Assembly: GCA_011390785.1 (NCBI GenBank)
Contig: JAABRR010000005.1
Span: forward strand, 29,199 to 93,198
Direction: 5' to 3'
Length of the DNA: 64,000 nucleotides
From: Sphingobacteriia bacterium
GTDB taxonomy: Bacteria > Bacteroidota > Bacteroidia > Bacteroidales > UBA7960
Shown here: positions 37,229 through 44,887 of the stretch, piece after piece
How positions within the stretch are numbered: the stretch's first letter is position 1
Layout: each line of letters begins with the position of its first letter
The notes under the pieces: model-generated
What the model was told of the DNA's origin: nothing
The model's database searches: none
Seen by the model: only the letters and a program-made list of their open reading frames with translations
Made by a program: the position numbers and the translations under genes

Positions 37229-38950
37229 ATGATTACGAAAGAAAGAAAGAATAAGGATGCAGGTTTAACTGTTTTGGAACAGGTTGCAAGAATATTTTTT
37301 AGCATTGACGAGAAAATTATTGATTTGCATAAATGTTCTACTGATGATTTTTTATCCTTGAACAAAACTCTAAAATCCAATCATCAAAAGGCTTCTTTTA
37401 TTACTGATAATTTATCATCTGCTATTGAAAAAATTGGGCCCAAAGGCAATTTGCAGAGTATAAGTGAACTTAAAATCGGTTTTGGTGAATTGCAGGAAGA
37501 AATTCAGATATTTGAAAAGGAAATCAATGGTAATTTAATTATCCTGGAAAGAATCCAAACAAATCTCAGCTTAATGTTTCTGCCATTCAATAATCTGAGG
37601 CAAAATCTGGGGTCACTTAAACTTCTTCTCTCAAACATAAAATTAACCAACAATCTTTGCAACCGTAGTCTAAAGAATTTTTCTGAAGCAGAATCCATCC
37701 GTATAGAAGGTGTTATAAACAAAGTAAGAGAAAGTTGTCCGGTTTTCGAAGAAAATATTTATGTAATACAGAAGCATGTAAAATTATTGCACCAGGATTT
37801 ATCAAAGCTTAAAGAACTCATATTTTCTGAATTACTCAGGAAGCTTGAAATGTTGCAAAATGATTTCGATACTATTGAAAAGCATCACAAAGAATGGTAT
37901 ACACAGAAAGAATCTATTGAAACAATTACTCAAAAATTAAAAACCGATGTTGGCGGAATTATTACAAATCTTCAATACCATGACGTAATTCGTCGGAAGA
38001 TGGATAATATCCAGCAAACTCATAAGCTGATCATAAATGAATTAAACCAAAAAAATATATTTTCTGTAAATCCAGATGAGCCTGATCCTGCCAATCTTTT
38101 TTTATTTCAGATTCCACAGTTTTTAGAGATTCAAACCAGTCAGTTGCTCCATACCAACAAAGATTATCAGAAGGCTGTTGATCGTATTAGCAAAAAAATG
38201 ATTGATTTAGGGCAGGATATGTCTGCCATTGCCAATATTTATAAGACTTTAAATAAAATTGAATATCAGGATCGTAGTGTTTCAAAAGAAAAAATCGTGA
38301 AACTTTTCAATGAAATGCTGGGAGAAAAAAGTGATTCCATAGCCAAGTACATGGAATTATCAAAAGATATTACCATTATACAAAAAATCATAAACGATTT
38401 GTTTGATAAATTCCGGGATCTTGAAATGATTGAAAATTCAATTGAACAGACCATTATTGATAAAATTAGTTTTGAAAACCTTTTAATCAGCGAAGAAAAG
38501 GAAACGGCTACCCAAGCCCAGCAGATATTAAAACTTTATGCTGATAATCATTTCGAAAAAAATAAAATCAGAACTCTTTTTGAAAATACAAATTGCCAAT
38601 TGATAGAGTTCATTAAATTAAATGTTGATTTTTTAAAAAACAAAAAAGGAATTTTTAAACTTAATACCAACTTTGATGCTGCAGAGGCAAATTTCAGCAA
38701 GGTTACTGAAAATATTGATTTTCTCGAAAATATAATGGACGATATTATTGCTCACAGCCATGAAATTAACGAAGCCAGTAAAGAAGTGGTAGCAAATGTT
38801 AAATATTATAATTTTTTCGAAAGAACCACTGAAGAGCTATTAGCCCATTTCAAGTTTATCAACACCCTTTTATTTAAACATGGCAGTATTGATAAGTTAA
38901 ATCACAAAAATGAATTTGTGCCAGCAGAAAAATATTACACCGTGAAATAG
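37229..38950 (+). CDS. Unrecognised long coiled-coil signalling protein with three Y-x-D-like motifs
   Basis: A 573-residue soluble, almost wholly helical protein that I cannot assign to a named family. I take the ATG at 37229 (MITKERKNKD); a TTG 30 bases upstream is also in frame. There is no signal peptide or membrane segment. Three similar motifs recur: NLQYHDVIRRKMDNI (Asp252), KIEYQDRSVSKEKIV (Asp348) and NVKYYNFFERTTEEL (Asn528), each within a predicted helix. The first recalls the F-Q-D-x-x-x-Q helix of the CheY phosphatase CheZ and LQFHD segments in chemotaxis-like coiled-coil proteins, though the key Gln is Arg here. Neighbours are a CheY-like regulator (divergent), an Hpt protein and a hybrid kinase, so a scaffold or phosphatase-like role in that relay is inferred, not shown. 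Confidence 0.7.
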   Translation: MITKERKNKDAGLTVLEQVARIFFSIDEKIIDLHKCSTDDFLSLNKTLKSNHQKASFITDNLSSAIEKIGPKGNLQSISELKIGFGELQEEIQIFEKEINGNLIILERIQTNLSLMFLPFNNLRQNLGSLKLLLSNIKLTNNLCNRSLKNFSEAESIRIEGVINKVRESCPVFEENIYVIQKHVKLLHQDLSKLKELIFSELLRKLEMLQNDFDTIEKHHKEWYTQKESIETITQKLKTDVGGIITNLQYHDVIRRKMDNIQQTHKLIINELNQKNIFSVNPDEPDPANLFLFQIPQFLEIQTSQLLHTNKDYQKAVDRISKKMIDLGQDMSAIANIYKTLNKIEYQDRSVSKEKIVKLFNEMLGEKSDSIAKYMELSKDITIIQKIINDLFDKFRDLEMIENSIEQTIIDKISFENLLISEEKETATQAQQILKLYADNHFEKNKIRTLFENTNCQLIEFIKLNVDFLKNKKGIFKLNTNFDAAEANFSKVTENIDFLENIMDDIIAHSHEINEASKEVVANVKYYNFFERTTEELLAHFKFINTLLFKHGSIDKLNHKNEFVPAEKYYTVK

Positions 38951-39171
38951 GAATGAATTATGTTTTCATATTATACCTAAATAATAGAACCAGGGCAAAA
39001 ATTATAAAATGCTTCCAGGAAATCTGAAACCAACTACCTGTTTATCAGTATGTTTTAAGGTGTTATGATAAATATTGTAAATTAAATTGAAAATATTGAT
39101 TTTTCCGCATATCACTGATATTTTTTTACAAAAAATATTATTCATCAAATCATAAATATATTACTAACACA

Positions 39172-39540
39172 ATGAAAAGCTTAATGGAAGACTACCTCCA
39201 AATTGATATTCTTGATGATGAAACCATGGAAATGCTTCGGGAATATACACAGGGGAGTCCCGAATTAATTACTGATCTCATCGATTCATTTGAGCCGGAA
39301 AGTTCTGTTTTAGTGGCAGATATTAAAAAGGCTTTGGAAGACAAGGATGAAGCCTTGTTAAAATCATCATCTCATTCCCTTTCCGGTATTTCAGGATCTA
39401 TTGGTGCGCTCAGACTCAGAGCTGTTTGTTCTGATACTGAAAATAGTTTTAAATCCGGCAATACAGAACAAGCATTTATGATAGCAGAAATTATTTTTCC
39501 AGTCTATGAAGAATTAATTGCCATCCTAAAAACGATGTAG
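39172..39540 (+). CDS. Stand-alone Hpt domain protein
   Basis: A 122-residue histidine phosphotransfer protein. The helix carrying the acceptor reads SSHSLSGISGSIGALRL with His68; the usual Lys after H-x-L is Ser, but the small-residue pattern G-x-x-G-x-x-G is kept. The N-terminal helix has MEMLREYTQGSPELITDLIDSF, typical of Hpt. It starts 221 bases after the coiled-coil gene and ends 44 bases before the hybrid kinase, so it is likely co-expressed with the latter. It could relay phosphate to either receiver of the hybrid or to the regulator at 36414. Confidence 0.87.
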   Translation: MKSLMEDYLQIDILDDETMEMLREYTQGSPELITDLIDSFEPESSVLVADIKKALEDKDEALLKSSSHSLSGISGSIGALRLRAVCSDTENSFKSGNTEQAFMIAEIIFPVYEELIAILKTM

Positions 39541-39584
39541 AATTATTTTATCGAAACTCATATTACATCTTATACATTCAGCCC

Positions 39585-42332
39585 ATGACTGGCAAAAACA
39601 TACTTATTGTTGAGGACGACCCGATCATTTCTAATTTTATTCAGATAAAGATTGAAAATATGGGTTACCAGGTATCAGCCAGAGCTATCAATGGAAGAGA
39701 AGCTATTGAAATGGCCCGCAAGTATTCGCCAGATATAATTTTAATGGATGTATTGCTGGAAGGGGAAATTGATGGCATTGATGCGGTAGAAGAAATAACC
39801 AAAACTCTTGATATTCCAGTTATATTTCTTACTTCCGTTTCCGACGAAAAAACCATTGCCCGTTTAATGAAAACCAAACCTTATGGTTTTTTAATTAAGC
39901 CCTTTGACGATCGTATGCTTTATTCAGCAATTCAAATTGCTACCTACAGGCACAAAACAGGACAAGAACTTTTTAAAACCAAAGAAATATTGCACGCTAC
40001 CATGCAATCTATTGATGATATGGTTTTTAGTGTCAGCACAAATGGCATAGTTGTCCAGAGTTATTCAGGAGATAAACACCGTCTGGATATTTTCAAAGAA
40101 AAAAATATTGTAGGTAAATCTTTAAAAGACGTTTTTCCAGCCGAAGTAGCCAAAAAACTCTTTGCATCTATACAATGGGTTATGGATTATAAAAAACCCA
40201 CTTCAGTAGAATTTTCTGTTTCAAATGACAATTCCCAATACTGGTTTAAAAGTAAATTGACTTTGTGTAATGACTACGATGGAAACAATTCGGGGATTAC
40301 CATAGTAATATCAGACATTACCGAAACCAAGAGATTGTATCGCGAACTTATGGTAAGCCAGCAAAAACTTTCTGAAGCACAAAACATTGCCCGACTGGGA
40401 TCGTCAGATTTATTCTTTCACGAGAAGAAATTTGTATATAATGATCTTTTCTTTAAGATTCTGGACATTGCTGATCAGCAAACAATTCGCGAATTTAGCG
40501 ATGAAATGCTATTCAAAATAATGCACCCTGATGACAGATTGCGGTATCAAACTTACAAAAAACAGGTTCTTACCGATAATGTATCTGATTTTTCTATCGA
40601 TTACAGAATAATCGATCGGAAAGGTGAAGTAAGATATATCCGTTCTACAGGTCAACTATCATTTGACCCGAACGGGAAACCTGTTAGAATGATAAATACT
40701 CTTCAGGATATTACGACGGAGAAAACCAATGAGAAGCTTAGGCAGTATGTAGATGGGGCAACCAAAACATCTCAAATAAAACAACAGCTGTTTTCGCGAC
40801 TTAATAACGAAATCCAAAATCCGGATAGTGGTATTGCCGGGCTTTTGCACCATTTGGAAGCTACCGATCTTAATATTAAGCAAAGTGAATATATGCAGGC
40901 ATTAAAAACATCTTCCAATACCCTGATGCATATTCTCAACAATGCTCTGGACTATACAAAAATAGAGACAGGAATGATGGAAATTAATCCTGCAGATTTC
41001 CTTATTCGAACAACCATAAAAAATACATATTCGTTTTTTATCAACAAGTTTCTTGAAAAAAATATCGATTTCAAGTATCATATTTCTGATGATTTTCCTG
41101 AAAGAATTTTGGCCGATGAGAGCAAAATAGTTCAGGTAATCTCAAACTTTCTTTCTAATGCAATTAAGTTTACCGAAAGGGGAAAGGTAGAGTTAAGATT
41201 ATCATACATGAAAGAGATTAGGAGCGATGAAAGAATAATAGTAAGGATAGAAGTTGAAGATACCGGCCTTGGTGTTGAACCTAAATACCATGATGATTTA
41301 TTTAGTGATTTTACCAAACTAAACAATGACAATGATAGCAAAATAAAAGGAAGTGGCCTGGGATTATCAATTTGTCGACAACTAATTAATTTGATGGGTG
41401 GTGAAATTGGAATGACCAGCGAAGGTAAAGATAAGGGAAGTTTGTTTTGGTTCACCTTGCCGGTAATAGCCACCATTAATAAGCCCGATATTTCAAAGGC
41501 AAAACCTGTTGCAGAGCGCGAAAAACTGAATTGTTCGGTTCTGTTGGTCGAAGATATAATTGTTAATCAGAAAGTTATAAAACTCATGCTCGAAGAAATG
41601 GGTTGTAATGTATCTATTGCATCAAATGGATTGGAGGCGATAGAGATGTTTAGAGAAACTTTGGTAAATGCATTCGATATATTTGCTCACATCCGTTATG
41701 ATATAATACTTATGGATCAAATTATGCCCGTAATGGATGGCTTAACCGCACTTACAAAACTCAAAAAAGAATACGAAACATTACCTCCCGTAATTGTTCT
41801 TACTGCAGACGAGTCGTTTGCTTATAATGATAGTTTTATCGACAAGGGTTTTAATGATTGCATTATTAAGCCCGTAAATAGTCATGAATTATACGATAAA
41901 ATATGGTTTCAATTACAACAATCCAAACCGAAAATTCAATCTGACAAGATCGAATCATATTCACTTGAAGATATTGATAATAAGCCTGTTATAAACGATC
42001 ATACTCTTGATTTAATAATTAAACAGGCAAATAATAATAATTTTAATATTAATCTGCTGTTTGAATCATTTATTGAGGATATGGATCGTATATATGTTCA
42101 GTCTTTGTCTGCAGTAGAAACGGATGATATTAATGCGTTGCGACTGATTGTAATGACGGTAAAAGGACTTTCAGGGGGTATTGGCGCTTCACAGATTCAC
42201 GCCACAGCAAGATTAATAGACCGATATATTCGAAATGAAGAATATGAAGAGGCAAAGACCCTATTTCCATTACTGGTGGAAAAATATTCTGTTTTTAAGA
42301 ATAAGATTGAGAAGGACTATCTTAAGAATTAA
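39585..42332 (+). CDS. Hybrid histidine kinase-like protein with lost phospho-histidines
   Basis: A 915-residue soluble multidomain protein. Order: receiver (1-125, acceptor Asp55, Lys in IKPFDD); PAS (about 130-250); PAS (about 265-380, PAS_3 type); DHp-like (about 392-462); ATPase (about 500-620); receiver (about 645-770, Asp711 in LMDQIMPVMDG); Hpt-like (about 805-915). The DHp motif is LNNEIQNPDSGI, where kinases have SHEIRTP, so the acceptor His is Asn408. The C-terminal Hpt motif is VMTVKGLSGGIGA, with Met857 in place of His. The ATPase keeps NFLSNAIKFT, EDTGLGV and GSGLGLSI. It should not autophosphorylate in the normal way and probably senses or relays through its receivers, perhaps with the intact Hpt at 39172. 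Confidence 0.86.
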   Translation: MTGKNILIVEDDPIISNFIQIKIENMGYQVSARAINGREAIEMARKYSPDIILMDVLLEGEIDGIDAVEEITKTLDIPVIFLTSVSDEKTIARLMKTKPYGFLIKPFDDRMLYSAIQIATYRHKTGQELFKTKEILHATMQSIDDMVFSVSTNGIVVQSYSGDKHRLDIFKEKNIVGKSLKDVFPAEVAKKLFASIQWVMDYKKPTSVEFSVSNDNSQYWFKSKLTLCNDYDGNNSGITIVISDITETKRLYRELMVSQQKLSEAQNIARLGSSDLFFHEKKFVYNDLFFKILDIADQQTIREFSDEMLFKIMHPDDRLRYQTYKKQVLTDNVSDFSIDYRIIDRKGEVRYIRSTGQLSFDPNGKPVRMINTLQDITTEKTNEKLRQYVDGATKTSQIKQQLFSRLNNEIQNPDSGIAGLLHHLEATDLNIKQSEYMQALKTSSNTLMHILNNALDYTKIETGMMEINPADFLIRTTIKNTYSFFINKFLEKNIDFKYHISDDFPERILADESKIVQVISNFLSNAIKFTERGKVELRLSYMKEIRSDERIIVRIEVEDTGLGVEPKYHDDLFSDFTKLNNDNDSKIKGSGLGLSICRQLINLMGGEIGMTSEGKDKGSLFWFTLPVIATINKPDISKAKPVAEREKLNCSVLLVEDIIVNQKVIKLMLEEMGCNVSIASNGLEAIEMFRETLVNAFDIFAHIRYDIILMDQIMPVMDGLTALTKLKKEYETLPPVIVLTADESFAYNDSFIDKGFNDCIIKPVNSHELYDKIWFQLQQSKPKIQSDKIESYSLEDIDNKPVINDHTLDLIIKQANNNNFNINLLFESFIEDMDRIYVQSLSAVETDDINALRLIVMTVKGLSGGIGASQIHATARLIDRYIRNEEYEEAKTLFPLLVEKYSVFKNKIEKDYLKN

Positions 42333-42420
42333 GAAAAACAGTTTTTTTATATAAAATTACTTAAACATATCCTTTACCCTATAAAAATCAGGTTTATATA
42401 ACTTAAGCCTGTCTTGAATG

Positions 42421-43194
42421 TTAATCCAAGAACGGATGATAATCGCGAGTTAACAAGATATATTCTTTGGTAAAACTATTTCTTTTACCGTTTTCAATGG
42501 TAAGGTACTGCTCTTTTAACTTCTGCTTTTTTTTCTCATCTTTCTTTTTCTTAAGTTCGCTGGGATTTTTACAAAAATTACTGATAATTCTTTTTACCGG
42601 GAAGTCTGGTGCAGCAAAAATATTAAGTCTTTCCAGTTCAATAAAACTATGGGTTTGGGCTAATTTCCTTATTTTTTCCTGTTCTGCAGAAGGATAAATA
42701 ATTATCAGATTTCCATTCTCAGCCATTAATCGGCGCGAATGGTAAAATAATTCATCGAAAGTTAAATTTTCATTATGTCTGGCTTTATTTCTTTCAGCAT
42801 CAGTTGAAAGTAAGCTATTTTCGAAATAGGGTGGATTGCATACTGCCAGGTTAATAAGTTCCTTATCTTCGTTTTGATACTCTTGCAGGCTACTATAAAC
42901 GATCTTGAGTTTTTTATTCCATGGGCTTTTTTCGAAATTTTCACTTGCTGCCAAATAAGCTCCCAAATCATTATCGATAGCAGTAATAAATGCAGATGAT
43001 TTTTGTGCAATCATCAAAGCAACCAAACCACAACCTGTTCCGATATCAAGGATTCTTAAAGGATTTAAAACAGATGCAAACCTGGCTGCCCAGGCACCCA
43101 AAAGTAAGCCATCAGTGCCTATTTTCATTCCACAACCTTCATCGGTAAGGTTAAATTGCTTAAAGGTAAACAATCTGTTTTTTGATGCTGACAT
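42421..43194 (-). CDS. trmN6: tRNA1(Val) (adenine37-N6)-methyltransferase
   Basis: A 257-residue SAM-dependent methyltransferase of the TrmN6/YfiC family, which methylates A37 of tRNA1(Val). Motif I is LDIGTGCGLVALM, the amino-methyltransferase catalytic motif is CNPPYFENS, and the N-terminal MKIGTDGLLLGAW is typical. A lysine-rich stretch (ELKKKKDEKKKQKLKEQ) near residue 220 is unusual in charge but in frame. It lies 8 bases behind rimM, so rpsP-rimM-trmN6 form a translation-related operon on the minus strand. The usual trmD-rplS genes are not next to rimM here. Confidence 0.88.
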   Translation of the reverse strand: MSASKNRLFTFKQFNLTDEGCGMKIGTDGLLLGAWAARFASVLNPLRILDIGTGCGLVALMIAQKSSAFITAIDNDLGAYLAASENFEKSPWNKKLKIVYSSLQEYQNEDKELINLAVCNPPYFENSLLSTDAERNKARHNENLTFDELFYHSRRLMAENGNLIIIYPSAEQEKIRKLAQTHSFIELERLNIFAAPDFPVKRIISNFCKNPSELKKKKDEKKKQKLKEQYLTIENGKRNSFTKEYILLTRDYHPFLD

Positions 43195-43202
43195 GCCAGG
43201 GT

Positions 43203-43736
43203 TTACTCATTTAGGTACAAATCAATTAATCCTTCCGGTGCTTTAATCAAAATTGTTTTTTTTTCTCGATTAACCTTAAGAATAAACTGATCCTGAACAG
43301 GAATTAGGATAGTCTTGTTTTCATTTTTAATTTCAAACAGCGGGTTTCCCGGGTAATCAAGTACCTGACTAACCTTACCGATAACTCCTTTTTCCTGATC
43401 TGTTATTTCGTAGTCCACTACTTCATGAAAATAAAAAGTATTTCCCGAAAGTGGGGGCAGAACATCAAGGGGAAGATAAATGTTGCAGCCGGTAAGACCC
43501 TGCGCTTCTTCCTGGTTGCTGATGTCCTGAAATTTAATTGTAAGCTGGTTATTTTTATTGCGCTGAGTTATGTTTTCTATAAAAAAAGGGATAAGGTTAC
43601 CCTTAATCTCCAAAAATACTGCGTCAATTGAAGTGTACTTTTCAGGTTCATCACTGTCAATATAAACAGCCACTTCGCCTTTAAAACCTACCACTTTATT
43701 TATGGTACCCAAGAAAAAACATTGATCTTTATCCAT
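43203..43736 (-). CDS. rimM: Ribosome maturation factor RimM
   Basis: A 177-residue RimM, which binds ribosomal protein S19 and S13 and helps 30S head assembly. The N-terminal beta barrel has FFLGTINKVVGFKGEVAVYI. The PRC-barrel domain follows with FYFHEVVDYEI, VLDYPGNPLFEI and IPVQDQFILKV. Length is normal. It is downstream of rpsP, separated by a terminator-like hairpin, and upstream of trmN6 with an 8-base gap. Confidence 0.92.
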   Translation of the reverse strand: MDKDQCFFLGTINKVVGFKGEVAVYIDSDEPEKYTSIDAVFLEIKGNLIPFFIENITQRNKNNQLTIKFQDISNQEEAQGLTGCNIYLPLDVLPPLSGNTFYFHEVVDYEITDQEKGVIGKVSQVLDYPGNPLFEIKNENKTILIPVQDQFILKVNREKKTILIKAPEGLIDLYLNE

Positions 43737-43763
43737 TTAATGTGATTTTATTTTATCCAATAA

Positions 43764-43803
43764 AAAAAACCTGCCGGGTTGTAAAATTCCGGCAGGTTTT
43801 TTT
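43764..43803 (-). terminator. Terminator-like hairpin between rpsP and rimM
   Basis: AAAAACCTGCCGG (from 43764) pairs with CCGGCAGGTTTTTT (43789-43803) across a loop of about 11 bases, with T-runs in both directions. Because rpsP, rimM and trmN6 are all on the minus strand, it would reduce read-through from rpsP into rimM, lowering rimM relative to S16. Confidence 0.85.
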
Positions 43804-43845
43804 AAATAAAAAGATCTATACAGATCATATCAGATAAGAAGACCA

Positions 43846-44583
43846 TTATTTCTCTTTCTTTTCTTCGGTAGTATCTTCAGCTTCAGAAGCATCAGTCTTT
43901 TCTGCCTTAGGAGCATCTTCTATGGCTTTTGGAGCAGTCTCTTCAGCCTTAGGAGTAGTTTCTTCTGCTTTTGGAGCAGTCTCTTTAGCCATAGGAGTAG
44001 TTTCTTCTGCTTTAGCTGCAGGCTCTTCAACCTTAGGAGTGGTTTCTTCTGCCTTAGGTGCAGGCTCTTCTGCTTCTATATCGGGAGCTTCATCAGCCAC
44101 TACTGTTTCTGCTTTCAGGTTTTCTTTAGCAAGTTTTTTAGCTAATTCTGCAGCACGTGCTTCATTAATTTTTCTTTCTTCTTCTAAACGTTGCTTTTTA
44201 GCTTCTTTTTCTGATAGCTCAGCATTTTTAGATACAGTTTCAAGTTTTTCGGCTTTTTCTCTAAGCCATGCCTGAAATTTCTCTTCAACCTGTTGCTCAG
44301 TAAGCGCACCTTTTTTTACTCCTCTAAGAAGGTGCTCTTTGAATAAAACCCCTTCCTTGGAAAGAATAGAACGGGCAGTGTCTGAAGGTTGTGCTCCAAC
44401 CTGCACCCAGTAAAGGGCCCGGTCAAAATTTAATTCAATACTCGCTGGATCTGTAAGGGGATTGTAGGTGCCAAGTCTCTCGATAAATTTTCCATCCCGG
44501 GGTGCACGACCATCCGCAACAACCAAATGATAAAAAGGATTACCCTTTTTACCTTTTCTCTGTAATCTGATTCTTGTTGGCAT
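43846..44583 (-). CDS. rpsP: 30S ribosomal protein bS16 with long repetitive acidic tail
   Basis: Ribosomal protein bS16. The first 80-90 residues are the conserved domain ([53 protein letters not shown]). The rest is a 155-residue extension: a helical KR/E-rich part (about 90-155) and then a low-complexity tail of PKAEET-type repeats (about 168-235) ending EEKKEK. bS16 is about 80-100 residues in many bacteria; Bacteroidota homologues are commonly extended, but this tail is long. Its role is unknown. A promoter with both consensus elements lies upstream. Confidence 0.95.
   Translation of the reverse strand: MPTRIRLQRKGKKGNPFYHLVVADGRAPRDGKFIERLGTYNPLTDPASIELNFDRALYWVQVGAQPSDTARSILSKEGVLFKEHLLRGVKKGALTEQQVEEKFQAWLREKAEKLETVSKNAELSEKEAKKQRLEEERKINEARAAELAKKLAKENLKAETVVADEAPDIEAEEPAPKAEETTPKVEEPAAKAEETTPMAKETAPKAEETTPKAEETAPKAIEDAPKAEKTDASEAEDTTEEKKEK
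43890..44080 (-). repeat. Imperfect short tandem repeats in the rpsP tail
   Basis: This part encodes imperfect repeats of 6-8 residues such as [10 protein letters not shown], with variants PKVEEPA and PMAKETA. At DNA level the unit is about 18-24 bases rich in TTCTTCTGC and GGAGTAGTTTC on the plus strand. Such arrays change length by slippage and may differ between strains. Confidence 0.75.
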
Positions 44584-44628
44584 TTTTTCGTTTAAATTTT
44601 AATAGTAACTATATGATTTTTAGGGGTG

Positions 44629-44659
44629 CAAATTTCCGACTTTTTTATTTAATAACAAA
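44629..44659 (-). promoter_or_regulatory. Bacteroidota-type promoter for rpsP
   Basis: Read on the minus strand: TTTG (44656-44659), 19 bases, then GAAATTTG (44629-44636), one mismatch from TAnnTTTG, followed by CACCCC as at trxB. It lies 46 bases before the rpsP ATG. Confidence 0.6.
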
Positions 44660-44887
44660 GTTTTTATCCTGTTATTTTTTAACGGATTAAGACATTGTGC
44701 AAATTTACTGTAATAGCCTTTATTGTTTTATGAATTTTCTTTAATATTTTCTGTATCTGTTTATAAAGAGTGATTTGTTATTGTGTTAATAAATCAGTTG
44801 ATAACTCAATAATTATTAATGATTAAAACAGGATTTTTTCCCCCCGTTTTTGTATATTTTTGATAATTCATATCTAAACAAATCCTG
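44660..44887. other. Remainder of the rpsP-dnaE divergent gap
   Basis: The 304-base divergent gap has no ORF. Besides the rpsP promoter, TATTTTTG at 44855-44862 matches TAnnTTTG and lies 25 bases before the dnaE ATG, but no -33 TTG is at the right distance. Confidence 0.4.

Noticed and set aside
43922..44275. 117-codon plus-strand frame opposite the rpsP tail
   Set aside because: It is the low-complexity complement of the PKAEET repeats (Ser/Ala/Val-rich) and not a gene.
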